A stretch of 64,000 nt of DNA from Gonatopus flavifemur (GCA_018340375.1 JAFFJZ010000016.1:6393372-6457371); one strand, 5' to 3'; counted from the stretch's first letter, positions 1-12,195 are shown. Program-made: numbers and translations. The notes: a model not told the origin generated them from the sequence alone.

Positions 1-282
1 TGAATTCACTTTTCAATTATTTCAACTTAGTTTCAAAAAATTACACTGCATGTGTTGCATTTTTACAAAGCATTCATAAAAAAATTGTTCGGCAAAATCC
101 TAATACACGGAAAAAAATAAACTGTTATAAAAAAAAAAAATAACATCAACCTTCGCTTCACTATGGTGTTTGGTAGAAAGGCAATAATGACACACATTGA
201 TCATTATCGTCTGGAATAACTTTGTTGGCGATGGTGAAAAGTTTTTAACCCAAACGGGGAACCGAACCTGCTCTACCTACCT
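1..282. repeat. AT-rich dispersed repeat fragment
   Basis: Bases 1-80 closely match 36740-36818 in the same orientation, including a shared block reading AACTTAGTTTCAAAAAATTA. This marks it as a dispersed repeat cut by the window edge. Bases 250-282 contain a B-box-like GGTTCGGTTCC on the minus strand without a convincing A box. No coding region is visible. Confidence 0.45.
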
Positions 283-490
283 ACCCAACTAACATTTCAG
301 TTCTTGGAGACATCTAAAAGAGTTCTTGCTTAAGATATTTCCAAGACTTCGTGTCAAGACATCTTTAAGATATCTTTAAGATGTCATAAAAAATAATTCT
401 TTAGACATCTGTGAAAGACTTCTAAAAGATTTCTTCAAGAAGTGTTGAATAAGATATCTTGTACAAGAATTCTTTCTGACATGTTTGACA
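283..490. repeat. Degenerate AAGATATCTT/CAAGACATCT repeat
   Basis: The stretch repeats short motifs such as AAGACATCTTTAAGATATCT. It begins with ACCCAACTAACATT. The same terminal motif occurs inverted (AATGTTAGTTGGGTA) at about 20604-20618, next to the matching minisatellite there, so the two are members of one repeat family. Confidence 0.5.
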
Positions 491-514
491 AGAAATCTTT
501 TAGAGGTCATTTTT

Positions 515-1003
515 TTTCTCCAATTCATTCGAATACATTGTTCCTTTTGTCTTATGTCGTATCATTTATCATGAGAAAATTGTTTTTTTTTCCTTTTCAA
601 CATCGTGTGTTAAGATACATATAGCTTCATTCATCAGTACATTTTCTCCTGTACAATTATACATTATATTATCTCATCGATTTATTCTTCTTCTGATGTA
701 TCAGAATCATACGCATTGATTGTCTGTGCGTGGTGTGAAAAAAATTTGTGTTTTAAATGTTTTTTTGACGTCTTTTATCCAAAAGCATGCAAATGCGAAG
801 TAAATACTGTAAATGATGATTCAGGTACATCAGAAGAAGAATAAAGCGATGAGATTTATTATGTATAAATGTACAGAGAAAAATGTATTTACAAATAAAG
901 CTACTCGTTCCTTAACATACAATAATGTTGAAAAAAAATTTCCCCATGATAAATAATGTGACATAAGACCAAAGAAACAATGCATTCGGATAAATTGAAG
1001 AAA
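515..1003. repeat. Inverted-repeat element, ~490 bp
   Basis: Two arms of about 190 bp (roughly 515-708 and 815-1003) are imperfect reverse complements, separated by about 105 bp. Landmarks are the left TTATTCTTCTTCTGATGTA (near 682) and its complement TACATCAGAAGAAGAATAA near 827. There is no ORF in the spacer. It is probably a non-autonomous TIR or foldback element; no target duplication was resolved. Confidence 0.65.
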
Positions 1004-1014
1004 AAAATAATTAT

Positions 1015-1085
1015 CCCCAAAAGACTCGAACGAGGGTCGTATGGACTGGACGCCGATGCACTACTACTCAAGCCATCACCGACTG
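1015..1085 (-). repeat. tRNA-like SINE head
   Basis: On the minus strand an A-box-like GATGGCTTGAGTAGTAG is followed about 35 bases later by a B-box-like CGTTCGAGTC. The cloverleaf does not close, so this is read as a tRNA-derived SINE head or tRNA relic, not a working tRNA. Confidence 0.45.
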
Positions 1086-3201
1086 GTTGAAGTTAACCAT
1101 TCTCTTTGCTTATATCAAATAACGCTCAATCTCAAATATCTCGAAAACTATAAGCCGCGTTGGAACGAAAGCCAAAAGAGTTTTCTCACGGGTATTTAAG
1201 GTATATGTACATAGAAATTTCATCGAAAAGTCCCACCTTTGGTAGTTTCATGCAGCTGACCGCCACCATCGCATGTTAACTCTGGCTTGTTTTATTGAAC
1301 ATTCATCAAGATTCAAGAATCCCTGGCACAAATTGATTTCGACAGATGTAAACATTCACATTTGGAAGGCTATATTTATATATACGTTTTGGATTCGTGG
1401 GCATCAATTCTTGGCTTTTAAAAGGTATGTAGAGTTAATTTTTTTCCAAAATTAGAATTTTTTTTTTCTGAACAGACATCATTTGAAAAATATGTCGCAG
1501 TATTGTACCTACATGAAAGTAGAGTATACTGTTATTTGACCTCTAATTCGTTTCAGTAAACAATCGAAACTTCAGCAACAGTATCTTCATGTTTTTATGA
1601 ATGAATGAATGTTTAGAAGAAACTACTTGTACAGCATACATTAGTTTTGGATCAGTTATAGCTTGATGAAATTAAATATATTTTCCAAACAAGAATATCC
1701 TTCTAACACTAGGTTGAACCCTTCAAATTCGAAATTTCAGAATCAAATGGACTCATTTCTATATACTGATGTGTGTGGTACTTATATATAATTTTTCTAA
1801 AATTTATACATTCTGTTGATGGCTTGTTCAGCCTTAGCAAAAATTTCTCATATTTTTTCATAATTTTTTCTAATAATGTTCTCATAAAGTCCCATAATTT
1901 ATCCAAACATTCGCACATTAGTGTGATAATTATTTTTTCATATTTTCTCATAATTTTTGCATAAAATTTCATAATTTCTAAAGGAGTTTGGTCATTTTTA
2001 TGAGAAATAATTTTCCTATGATTTTTCATAATTCCTTATAAACCTTGAATAAAATCTCATAACCTCTTGGGAAAGAGGGACCCATCATGAGAAGGGATGT
2101 TATAATTTGTCACAATGTTTTCATAAAATCTCACAAGTGTTTTTAAAAACGGAGGTATATGATGTCATGAAATTCAATGAATCGTTGATGTAAAAATCTC
2201 ATTTTAATGGAATTTAATGCTTGACAAAAAAACTAATTCATTATTGTAAATACGTGATAGAATGAACTGTTTTCCCTTGGTATGACTATATGAAGGTCTT
2301 TATGAACTTAAAATGTTCATCTGCGAGAAGAAATGTTTTTCGGGAACTATGCAATTTTGCACATAATTCATATTCTGCTGTGTAACGTGAACGCACCAGT
2401 GATTGTCACTGTTTCAGTTTGCAACAGTTTATTGTTTTTATGATCTTTACTGGATTGTAATGTTTTTATCTATCTAAAATTATAGAGATATTCGAATTGC
2501 GCATCTGTGGTAACTATGAAACAATTATAATCTCCAATTTGCTGACTATCTTCGCTTCAAACCAAGTGAAATTTAGATGTGATTGTTTTTGTGACGATTT
2601 CTAAATTAAATATTAAGGGGATACTAGTGTCGATATCGGACCTCTCTTTCTATCTAATGCATTTGTCTTTTTCTAACTAACGATGCGAGTTACTGACGCT
2701 AGTATTCTCTTGGGGATCAATGAATTTGATTGATTTTATAAAGCAAAATTAATCGAAGGTGTTTGGTTAATTATTTTCCAAGTCAACGCGCATGGATAAT
2801 GGATTGTTTTGATTAAAAATCCATAGATATCAAAAACTGGCGTGGATTCTTGGTAATACTGAAATGTGCGTAATAAAAACATTTGATGATTGATGAGCAT
2901 TTTTATAATAAACTTGTAATCATTTGGTATCCATTGGAGAATGAAATAGTGTAACATATGCACGATGAGAAATACATGAATATCTATCTGAGGAATGCAA
3001 TTTTTTCTAATGAAATTGTTCTAATAGTGTCGAAGATTCGTGCGTTAATCTTACCTCTGCACGACACTACTTTTGTTGTTGTGTAACATAATTAATAATG
3101 TGGTGAATAGAAGTTTTTCTCATCAAAAGCAGATTGTACTGTATATAAGAGACTAAGTTATGAAAGAAGTTTTTTATTGATGTGTCATTTTCTTAGATAT
3201 A
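1086..3201. other. Intergenic, AT-rich
   Basis: No supportable gene. Bases 1790-2060 are low-complexity sequence repeating a TCATAATTTTT-like motif, which explains the overlapping ORFs on both strands. Bases 2623-2715 contain a small inverted pair (ATACTAGTGTC and GACGCTAGTAT). The 5' flank of the next gene shows nothing else I can identify. Confidence 0.5.
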
Positions 3202-5292
3202 ATGCCGAACCGAAAAAAATACCAGGATTTGTCTCGAGTTCAGAAATATCGTCGAGGGAAGCTTGTACTTCAGTCTCGAAGTTCTCCTTCAGGTTCTCAC
3301 GATGTACAAGCAAATGAGAATGTGTCTCTCCATGAAGGAACAATTGCATCAAAAAATATTGAAGTTGACAACAGAGTCTTGATCCAGAACCAATGCATGA
3401 ATGATGACATTCTTGTAAATTATGACGATGATTATCATTCGGAAGAACCATTATGTTCTATACATTCCGATGACGTTCCTGTATCCGAGACAGATTCAAA
3501 CGAAGAATCATCTGACGGAGGAGATGAGAATTTCATAAATACTGCGAATGATATGTCTTTACGGAATTTTCTGGCTACGTGGGGCATTGAATTTAATATA
3601 CCTCAGATCGCTCTAACAAAATTGTTGAAAGGCCTCAGAGTGCACGGTCATGATAATCTGCCATGCGATGCACGAACATTGTTGAAAACACCGAAAGTTT
3701 CGTTGACTACTAACATAAACTCTGGAAGTTTCTTTCATTACGGTTTGCGGAAAGCCTTGGAAGACAATTTGAAGACAATTGACGTACCAGTAAGATCCCT
3801 TGGAGAGAAAATTCATATAAATTTGAATATTGATGGATTGCCTCTTGCAAAAAGTTCGAAAAGTCAATTATGGCTATTATTGGGGCAAATCGTACATCAT
3901 GAACGCCTTGAAAAACCGTTCCTCATCAGTTCATTCCATAGTTATGGTAAACCTTCAAGCCCTGATGATATTCTAGATACGTTCATCGAAGAATACCAGA
4001 GTATTCACAACGAAGGTTTCATTTATAAGGAGAAAACTTATCACGTCGCAATAAATGCGGTAATATGTGACACCCCCGCGAAAGCTTTTGTGAAATGTGT
4101 TAGGTAAAGGTCACACGGGGTATCATGGTTGCGGGAAATGTGAGGTTGAAGGTGAATGGAAAAACAAAATGTTATTCCCCAATGAAAATGCCCAATTACG
4201 TACGGATGAAGAATTTTCAAGTCGTAAAGATGAAGAACATCATTTGGAGACTCACCGTTTGAACGCATAGGATTAAGAATGGTGAGCCAATTCCCACTCG
4301 ACTATATGCACCTGGTTTGTTTGGGTGTACAGAAACTACTCTTAAGATTATTGACAGAAGGACGCATAAGTATCAGATTAGGTGCTGTTGAAATTGATAC
4401 ATTTTCTGAAGATTTGAAGTCATTGACTAAGTGGGTGCCTATAGAATTTTGTAGAAAGCCGAGAGGCTTAGATGAGCTGCCACGATGGAAAGCTACGGAA
4501 TTCAGGTTTTTTCTTCTCTACGCTAGAATCATTTTATTACCTTCATATTTACCCGACAATTACTTGAGACATTATCACACATTTCATTGTGGTATTTTTA
4601 TTCTTTGCAATCCTAAGGATTGCCAGCGAAATGGAGAATATGCGAATGAATTGCTCGTTCATTTTGTGAAGAACTTCAAATTATTCTATGGTGAAGAGTA
4701 CGTTACTTACAACGTTCATAACCTTATTCACCTTTATGAAGACGTCAAAAATTACGGACACTTGGATTCATTTAGTGCATTTAGTTTTGAAAATTATTTG
4801 CAGCATCTCAAAAAATCACTCAGAAATGGTAACAATCCCTTACAGCAATTACAGCGACGTTTGAATGAACAATCAAACATTATTTCTGATAACGCAAAGA
4901 TTGAGGGAAAAAAGTATCCCATTCTTTTACAACCTATGGGAGAGTCATTACCCTTGGGTTGTAGAAATGCGCATAGGCAGATCAAATTTGAAAACTTCAG
5001 CCTGCATTGTACAAAAGAAGCTGATAACTTATGTTATACCAACGATCAGCGGATTTTATGCATCAAACATATAGGGATGAAGGATGGTGAAATGGTAATC
5101 CTCGCGGAAGAATTAGAATGTTCAACTAACATTCCCCTATATCCTTGTGATTCGCTGAATATGGGGATTCGCATTGCAAAAAAATGGTCTGAACTACGAA
5201 TATATTTCATCAACGCTATCATCGGCAAAGGAATACGATTTATGTATAAAAACCAGCAATATATATTCCCAATGCTGCATACTTTCAAATAA
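3202..5292 (+). pseudogene. CACTA/EnSpm-like transposase, two frameshifts
   Basis: The reading starts MPNRKKYQDLS at 3202, with an acidic N-terminal region to about residue 115. A conserved block around NIDGLPLAKSSKSQLWLLLG follows (about residues 210-230), then AINAVICDTPAKAFVKCV. Near 4105 the frame shifts, and frame 2 continues with a zinc-knuckle-like GYHGCGKCEVEGEW up to about 4245. The original frame then resumes with SPFERIGLRMVSQFPLDYMH and runs open to 5292. Two single-step indels therefore compensate each other. The segment order matches the large invertebrate transposase family I associate with EnSpm/CACTA elements; that label is from memory of the family. The total is about 697 codons, close to full length. 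It lies 1.57 kb upstream of, and in the same orientation as, the DUF4806-type gene. It would bind element ends and cut DNA in the nucleus if intact. An intron between 4105 and 4250 is an alternative but no good splice sites fit. Confidence 0.65.
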
Positions 5293-5666
5293 GTACGTAT
5301 GTTTTACATGAATGTTTATGAAATTAAAATTACTTCAATGAAATTTAAACGTTACTTGGTATGGGAGCAAGGCTGCCACACGCGGCGCACCGTCAGCTTA
5401 GTTCAGGGTTTTAGAATGGATTTCCATGCACTAGAATTTCTAAGAAATTTGATGAATTTATATTCGGGTTGATTCTTCACAGCAATAAGCCCGAAGTTCG
5501 TGATTTCAAACGGAAATAATCTCGAAAAACTTTTACCCTCGTTCAATTTCATTCGCATGCACCTAACAACGATTTAAATAGTTATTTTTTGGGATTATAA
5601 TCTTCAAATCTACTGTACTTGATGTTAATTATGATTCACTATAGAAATTCGTAGAAAGTTCTACTC
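5293..5666. other. Intergenic
   Basis: No gene, repeat or clear signal was recognised. Confidence 0.4.
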
Positions 5667-5670
5667 TTAA

Positions 5671-5887
5671 CCCTAGAACACGCACGCGAAAAACACAGAA
5701 AATTCCAAATGGCTGTACCTCATTCGAAACTGAATAGGTTTCAACTTATTATGGGTCGTTTTTGTTCGTCAGAGTGTACAGTTTAAAAATATTTGGGTTA
5801 AAGACTATTTTCAATGAAGAGACGCTCAGATGCTGAGGAAGAAAAAAACCTTCTGGGGTCTGGAAGACCCCTGTGCGTGTTCTAGGG
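5671..5887. mobile_element. TTAA-flanked MITE (piggyBac type)
   Basis: The left end reads TTAA then CCCTAGAACACGCACG; the right end reads GTGCGTGTTCTAGGG then TTAG. The termini are inverted copies of about 17 bp and the TTAA duplication is one base off on the right. The 217 bp interior has no transposase. TTAA targets with CCC ends are typical of piggyBac-derived MITEs. Confidence 0.65.
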
Positions 5888-5891
5888 TTAG

Positions 5892-6863
5892 GTCAATGAG
5901 GTATGTGGGAATTGTTTTGTTCTCTGGGAATTCTAGTACATCTGAATTAAGTGGGAAGTGGATTGTTAAAATTATCTGTATTAAATTCCATGTACCAGAT
6001 TTAGAAGTTTTTTCCTCATACACTTGTACATTGAATTTTGCAATCTGAATGTCGACTGCATATATCGTTAATATACAGGTATATAGTGAAATTGGATTCA
6101 TGACAAATTCAAATTCAATACACAAATTTTTACTGAATCCACAAACATTTCTCTAACAGTGCATAAAAAAGATTCGAAATGCGGAAAATTCGGAACCTTA
6201 GTTGTGAACAATAATTACGTAGCCACTCGTTTTTTAATCAACATTTTGAATTTTTTGGATTTGAAATCTTTATCATGCACCCTAAGTGGGTACTAGCTGT
6301 CTCGTTATTACAACTGTCCGGTTAGTTCTTTCAACGTTATACGTATTTTCATGTTTTAGATAATTACAAAATACGACAGTAGCATTATAAGAACGATAAT
6401 TGTTTTCTGTGAATTTCCATTTTATATAACATAAAGTGATCCTAAATCTATCACTAATATTTACCATGCAATTTTATTTGTGAAAAAGAGAGCAGTAAAA
6501 GGAATAGGGAAAAAATAATGTGAAAGCGCTGAATTTTAGAAAAAACCATCAAGATTTTTCCCAAATGAAAATCACTTGGTTCAAACGACAAACCACGGTT
6601 TAAACCAAGCTGAATTAAAACAAACCCTGCCTAGTTATGAGTTTTTGAGATCGAAAGAACCAATATATTCTCAATAGTTTGATACGCTAATCTTTCGTGT
6701 GGTTTAAAGTTCGAATTAAAGCTCCAAAATTTCATACGGCTGGTATAATTCAGTGATAGTCTGTAATGATGATGTATGATATCATGCAATAATGATTTCA
6801 CTAATTTATTTAATTCCAGATGTATTACGTTGTTCTCTGCGACGATTGGTGTATAACTGCCAG
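5892..6863. other. Upstream flank of DUF4806-type gene
   Basis: A first exon carrying the expected N-terminal strand-rich segment of the family should lie here or further upstream, but I could not find a convincing candidate. No promoter element was identified. Confidence 0.35.
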
Positions 6864-7115
6864 GATCATTGAGCGCGGCTAAAATCAGAGCTGCTGAATG
6901 CAAACCAGCTGAGCATTGGAATGTATATAATTTTAAAAAGATTTTCGGTCCATATGAAACGTACGAGGAAGGAAGAATAAAGGAAAAAGCATGCACAAAT
7001 ATTTCAACGGCAGATGAAGATACATTTAATTCAATCATGACCTCAAAAGACGACTTACCACAAAAAAGAATTCGCAAACGGAAAATTGTTCATTCGGATG
7101 ATGAATCATTCGCAG
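6864..7115 (+). CDS. DUF4806-type gene, exon A
   Basis: An acceptor at CTGCCAG precedes 6864 and a strong donor, GCAG followed by GTAAGT, ends the exon at 7115. Entry phase is 1 and exit phase is 1. The product includes LSAAKIRAAECKPAEHWNVY then FGPYETYEEGRIKEKA, the conserved tryptophan and TYEEG motif near the N-terminus of DUF4806 proteins, followed by a basic stretch KRIRKRK that could be a nuclear localisation signal. The ORF on the opposite strand here is a shadow. Confidence 0.7.
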
Positions 7116-8606
7116 GTAAGTGTATCAACATGGTGCAATCCATTCGAGTACTGCTCATATTTGTTTTTGCTTTTCCGATAGAAAGAAATTCTGTGATCGT
7201 TTCTAGAGGTCGACAATTTTTTCGTCTTCACAATCAAATTGTCTTAAATTAAATCCCTTTCTAGACTCGGGGAACAATTGCGGTCTCGTATCTGTCTGTT
7301 TGTCCGTCCGTCTGCCTGCCCGAATGGATGGGCGGATGGATGAATGAATGAGTATCTATGTAGTTCAATCAACAAATTGGGATCGCGAATATTTTTCGTT
7401 GTAATCATCTGATTGAAAAGAAATTGTTATTGGAGTTGTGAACCGAGATGATAGTGGTCCTACATGGTAGCATCCTGATGTCCCGACTTGGAAATATCTC
7501 TGAATAATATATTTCGAACGTTCAATTTCTCGAATAAACTTGATTGAGCTATTTCATCGATTTCTTGTAGCTCCTTGAAGACGAGCTAATGAGAAGTTTT
7601 CAGAAACTTAGACTTTAAAAGAAGACTAGTTCTCAATTTTATATTACAGATTATTCAAAGATCCTTGAATGTAATTAGAATAGCAGCAACAGACATTCAA
7701 CGTATATACGAAACCAAAACGTTGATAGAATTTACAAATGAGATACGAAGAACAATATGGTGAACGTTCATAGAATGTTCGAATGAGACTGTTTCAAATG
7801 TACTAAGTATGCGCACAGTACATTTGAAATGTACGATATTCATTCAATCGACGTTCAATTGTCGTAACGTCGTATATTCGATTACATACGTTCGAATACA
7901 CATAACACCTATCAAACGGTCTTATTAGAATGTGCATAGAATATATTTTGGATGTTCGTGGAACGTTCATAGTATATTCTAGTGCTACTTGGATTCGTAC
8001 GTAGAGAAGTTCTTCTACGTCTCTTGAAATCCCGTTTAAAGATATAATTTGATTATATTCGAACATTTGTGAGAAATTAGGTGTCAAGAATTAATCTTTC
8101 ACGGCATGTAATGTTTTTGTTGAACGTATATAAAAGTAGGATCCATGTAGCACAGAGTATTCTGGGAACATTCTGAAAAGAATATTCTGATGAGGCGTAA
8201 AAAAAATTCCTTAAATATCTAAAAGAAATGTCCGGATGAGAATGTTTTAAATATTTATTAAACATGTATAGAATATTCTCAGAACATCCAGAAATTTTCT
8301 GTAGAATGTATAACGAACCTCTTTAGAATATTCTTCTTTAGTATATTCGATGGACGTTGGGAAAATATTCATAGAATATCTATAAAATGTCTGTGCTCCA
8401 TGGGAAGTGTTAAACAAGGGCACCTTGTTTTATGTCCACCTCCTTTACTAACGCGCTTCAGCAAATAAATCAATATTTAAAAAGTATGAATAATGATCAG
8501 AGCCATTATACGAATATCCACAAGCTCGCTCACACCATTGGAAATTCCTACGTAGTTTAATGCCAATATCCTCCCAAAATTTCATCATTTCGTTTTCTTT
8601 CCACAG
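7116..8606. other. Intron with low-complexity repeats
   Basis: Bases 7285-7355 are degenerate GTCT/GGAT-type microsatellite. From about 7660 to 8400 the sequence repeats short palindromic words such as GAATATTC, GAACATTC and GAATGTTC, giving many spurious ORFs. No transposase and no clear terminal repeats were found. Confidence 0.45.
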
Positions 8607-8806
8607 AAAAATCTGCAAAACGTTCAAAAACTTTTATTCAACCTCCTCCTTCAAATTGTAAGCCCAATACAAGTCAAAGTTCAAGCTCCTCCTTGTATAC
8701 TATCGCTCCAAGTCATCATCCTACCACTTCACAAAAGAACAGTACCAAATCAATATTAATAGACTATGAAGGAGAGAAGGGTACTATGAATGAATGTGAA
8801 AATGGA
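8607..8806 (+). CDS. DUF4806-type gene, exon B (Ser-rich linker)
   Basis: The acceptor is TTTCCACAG and the donor is AATGGA followed by GTAAGC. The exon enters in phase 1, matching exon A, and leaves in phase 0. The translation is rich in Ser, Pro and Thr (KSAKRSKTFIQPPPSN onward) and ends with an acidic DYEGEKGTMNECENG. It looks like a flexible linker; no domain is recognised. The flanking splice sites and phase are the main support. Confidence 0.65.
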
Positions 8807-8839
8807 GTAAGCATTAACAAAAATTCATTTTTATTTATT

Positions 8840-8910
8840 GAAACACACACACGTACACACCCCGTGCATACATACTCCATACATACATACACACATACAT
8901 ACATATTTGC
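8840..8910. repeat. CA/CATA microsatellite
   Basis: Alternating ACAC and CATA units run through this intronic stretch. Confidence 0.8.
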
Positions 8911-8961
8911 ACAGCATTAATATATGAATACGTGAGCCCTCCGATCATGAAGAAATTAGTA

Positions 8962-9202
8962 CACTGAGAAAAAGGTTTATTTATAGTTAACAAACTATAT
9001 TCGCTTATGGGGAAATGAATATTTATTTCACGCAAATCTATCATGATTCTGTCAAATATGATTTATTAAGTATTAACAAACGTTTATTTCCACTAAATAT
9101 CACTTGTTCATTATCAACAGAATATATTTGATTCAAACGAATATTTATTTCCCCATAAGCAAATATACGTTTGTTAACTATAAATAAACCTTTTTCTCAG
9201 TG
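8962..9202. mobile_element. MITE with CACTGAGAAAAAG ends and TA duplication
   Basis: The left end CACTGAGAAAAAGGTTTATT is the reverse complement of the right end, and TA flanks both sides (8960-8961 and 9203-9204). The inverted repeats run more than 40 bp with a few mismatches. This is a Tc1/mariner-type MITE in an intron. The flanks outside it carry a direct duplication (GAATACGTGAGCCCTCC versus GAATGCGTGGACCCTCC). Confidence 0.8.
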
Positions 9203-9461
9203 TACATGAATGCGTGGACCCTCCAATCATACATACAAGTATATACTTGCACTGACCAAAAATGTAGTGGTGCCAGCTAAATATGCATTTGAATATAACG
9301 AACTCCAGTGCGTGGTTGAGTCAACTAAATATTCAGCAGATCCAACAAAATTCAGTCAAGTCCGCCTAAAATTTAATTCGTTCGACTACGAATTGGGATT
9401 TGCTATATTCAATTACACGCGTAGTTGGCTCCACTACATGGAGAGAAATGTCATATTATAA

Positions 9462-9578
9462 ATTATTGTATTTGCTGGTGCGTACAGGACAGACTCCCTT
9501 GATGATATCATTTAAGAAGGTGTTTGACTAAATGATATCATGAAACAAGTCTGCCCTGTAGGTGATAGCAAATATTGT
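9462..9578. repeat. Short palindromic element
   Basis: Left TATTTGCTGGTGCGTACAGG pairs imperfectly with right CCTGTAGGTGATAGCAAATA; both arms contain GATGATATCATTTA or its complement. It is a likely small MITE without coding capacity. Confidence 0.5.
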
Positions 9579-9816
9579 AAATTCCCTATTAAGAATTCCA
9601 TCAGAAACGGGAATAACTCCTATCCGCATGCAATGGAATTTCATATGTTTTGCGCAAAATACATTGAATTCCAATAGATGCGTATAACAGTTCTATCCAA
9701 TTTTGATGGAATCTTCACTAGGGTTGTGTTTTCGTTTATTGTAACAATTTGAATGTATATATTTCAATATAATGAAGAAACAAGCAAAACCCAAGGCAAG
9801 ATAAAAGCAGTCTTAG

Positions 9817-9932
9817 GAAAATTTTCCCCGTGGAGATCCAACTTCTACATTTTTCCTCCATTTTTTGCCTCTTTAAGGAAGAAATGGTGGAAAAATGTGG
9901 TAAACTGGATCCACATGGAGAATATTTTCCAA
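9817..9932. repeat. Imperfect palindrome
   Basis: Left GAAAATTTTCCCCGTGGAG and right CTGGATCCACATGGAGAATATTTTCC arms are imperfect reverse complements, with CATTTTTCCTCCATTT pairing with AAATGGTGGAAAAATG near the centre. Confidence 0.45.
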
Positions 9933-10506
9933 CAGGGAATATATCGACAACGTTTCGACAAAAAAGCGTGAGCACCAAAAATTACGCCTTTTTATAAAAA
10001 ATTACGTCGATACACTAAGCGATTATTTTGCATTTTGTACCAAAAATATTCCTTTTAATACGTTTGTTAGTTGTAATTCCACCCCTGCTGAAAATGCCAG
10101 ACAGATCCATACAAAATTTTAACCCGCATTTGATTATTTCTATTTCGTATTTTCTGGTTTCTGGAATTGAAGTACATGCCACATATCTTATCTATCTTAT
10201 ATTATTTTATCGTCCAACAGAACCTGTTGAATTCCATCCAAAATCTTGTAAGATTATCACCGGAATGGGACGAAAACCACACAGAATCCGACAGAAAATT
10301 TGTTATATGGTTTTGCTTGGTATTTTAAATACACAGTAAAAAATTTTACGTCATTTTTCTATAATATACAAAACTGTTGAATATTTCACATAGAATGTGT
10401 ATTATGGGAAAATTTTTATTATGTAGGGATCTTCAAATATCAGCTTTTACATGTTTGAAAGGAGATAAGTATTACCCTCGTTGAAAAAATCTATCGAATC
10501 TTCCCC

Positions 10507-10782
10507 GTGAACATTTTTCCCCTCAGACATTTCAAACATTCATTATGTTCTCTAAATGATATCAGAAAGTTCTCTAATACGTCGATTTCGGAGATCTTTT
10601 GGATGACTTTATTATGAACTCTGGAAGTTATCAGAAAGTGATCTGAGTTGACTTTCTGATAACTACCAGAGCTCCTAATGAAGTCATCCAAAAGATCTCC
10701 GAAATCAACGCATTAGAGAACTTTCTGATATCATTTAGAGAACATAATAAATGTTTGAAATGTTGAGGGGAAAAATGTTCAC
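10507..10782. repeat. Near-perfect 276 bp palindrome
   Basis: Arms of about 135 bp, starting GTGAACATTTTTCCCCTCA, are almost perfect reverse complements with essentially no spacer; the centre is near 10644. It should form a long hairpin. It probably represents a MITE or a snap-back insertion. Confidence 0.7.
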
Positions 10783-10794
10783 TGGATTGTGAAA

Positions 10795-10992
10795 TGTGAT
10801 TAGATTCTGTGCAATGTTCTGGTTGAAGCCAATCTGAAAATTCTTAATCAGATTTGGTTGGATTCAACAGCTTATTCTAATGAAAACCTGATTTAATTCC
10901 ACTAAATTTCATTGAAATCTGGACAATGTTCTTGCTCAATCCCATTCGATTCAATTTGAGTACATTTCATGGATTTTTTTAACCAGGGTTAC
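10795..10992. repeat. Dispersed repeat ending in ACCAGGGT
   Basis: The segment carries several degenerate copies of an ATTGAATCTTGTACAATGTT-like word and ends TTTAACCAGGGTTACC. A related segment lies at 12453-12684 with CCCTGGTAAAAAG at one end and CTTTTTCAACTAGGG at the other. Confidence 0.4.
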
Positions 10993-11137
10993 CATCCGAA
11001 CACGTGATTCAGCAGCGTTTTTAAAACACGCCTATAGAAAGAGAGATCCTAATTAAACACCCATATCGACTTTCATTAAAAATTATGAGTTGCAAACTTG
11101 TACGAGTTCCGAGTTGTATTCTAAGTTGTATTATTCA

Positions 11138-11509
11138 CACTGAAAAAAAATTCATTTGTTCTCTATCCAATAAATATTTATTCGAATAGATGAAATATGT
11201 GATTGAAGTTGAAACTTGTTCATTTATGTCAAATACAGTGATTTGATTGGAATCAATATTTGATTGAGACAGCTACACGAAGAAAAATAATAAAATAAAA
11301 TTTATAACATTTTCTAGTGATCTAGTACTATTATGTTTCATCTCTTGAGAAGTACTCCTCAGATATGCAATGAAATGTTGCAACTCCAATAATTTTTACT
11401 ACATGCTGAAATTTGACAGAATAATAGTATTTTATTACATTATTTTTCTCCGTGTCATTATTTATTGGATAGAGGACAAGGAAGTATTTGTTTGATTTCC
11501 TCTTCAGTG
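11138..11509. mobile_element. MITE interrupted by a second MITE
   Basis: Outer ends read CACTGAAAAAAAATTCATTT and, in reverse complement on the right, CACTGAAGAGGAAATC. Both arms then carry CTCTATCCAATAAAT. The right side is followed by TA; the left is not, so the duplication is decayed. Another MITE sits inside at 11276-11454. Confidence 0.6.
11276..11454. mobile_element. Inner MITE, CACGNAGAAAAATAAT ends
   Basis: Left end CACGAAGAAAAATAATAAAA and right end (reverse complement) CACGGAGAAAAATAATGTAA form terminal repeats. TA precedes the left end; TC follows the right. It lies within the 11138-11509 MITE and so inserted later. Confidence 0.6.
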
Positions 11510-11733
11510 TACAATAATTTTGTTACAAAAATTGTGATTTGTTAGATAAGAAATGTATAATAGCTGTACAAGGAATTGAATTTATTTCGTAAATTGATAC
11601 TTCATCCTAGGATAACTTGTTATCGCTTGTAATTCAACAATTTCTTCGCAATAATAACCGATCCTGTGTCTACCATTATGAATAATATTGAAGAAAAACT
11701 ATTGTTACAAATATTTGACTTCAAAATTTACAG

Positions 11734-12034
11734 ATTGTGATGGCTTCATCGAAAAATAATTCTTCAACCGGTTGCAAACAGAATCAAATTGAACCACTAA
11801 TCATTCCGCCTTGTATCAAAGGACATCCGTATTCATTATACGTTACGGAAAAATCTGATGATGAAGATGATGAAGATGATAATACGAATAAAGATGATAA
11901 TGATAATGATCCCGATTTCACGGCTCCCAATGATGGTCGCAGATCAAAACAAACATTTTCAAAGCATCCCACAACAGCAAATAATACCATCAACGCTAAC
12001 AATAATGTTGTACTGACCACAGCAGCAAATAATG
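11734..12034 (+). CDS. DUF4806-type gene, exon C (acidic linker)
   Basis: The acceptor AATTTACAG is followed by phase 0 entry, matching exon B. The donor is AATG followed by GTATGT, exit phase 1. The translation starts IVMASSKNNSS and contains a long Asp/Glu/Asn run (residues about 45-70, DDEDDEDDNTNKDDNDND) and then an Asn/Thr-rich tail. The low complexity indicates a disordered region, not an enzyme domain. Confidence 0.65.
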
Positions 12035-12195
12035 GTATGTAATGGCACAAATTTGCTATAAAATGAATTGAATGATTGCTGCTATTCAGCATGTTCTCAA
12101 TTTTTTCTTTGAATTATCTCCGTGAATATTGAGAATTTCACGTTCGTATTCCATTTTTATACTCCATTCCTGTATTCAATTTTTTCATCTAATAG

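Noticed and set aside
1709..2029. 106-codon ORF on the minus strand
   Set aside because: It lies in low-complexity TCATAATTTTT sequence that is open on both strands.
2623..2715. CACTAG-containing inverted pair as the left end of the CACTA-like element
   Set aside because: No matching inverse end or 3 bp duplication was found downstream of either gene.
6631..7077. 148-codon minus-strand ORF
   Set aside because: It is antisense to the well-supported DUF4806-type exon at 6864-7115 and has no recognised motif.
7441..8410. Possible 1 kb MITE with CATGG-containing ends
   Set aside because: The supposed termini share only about six bases and the interior is low-complexity GAATATTC sequence; no target duplication.
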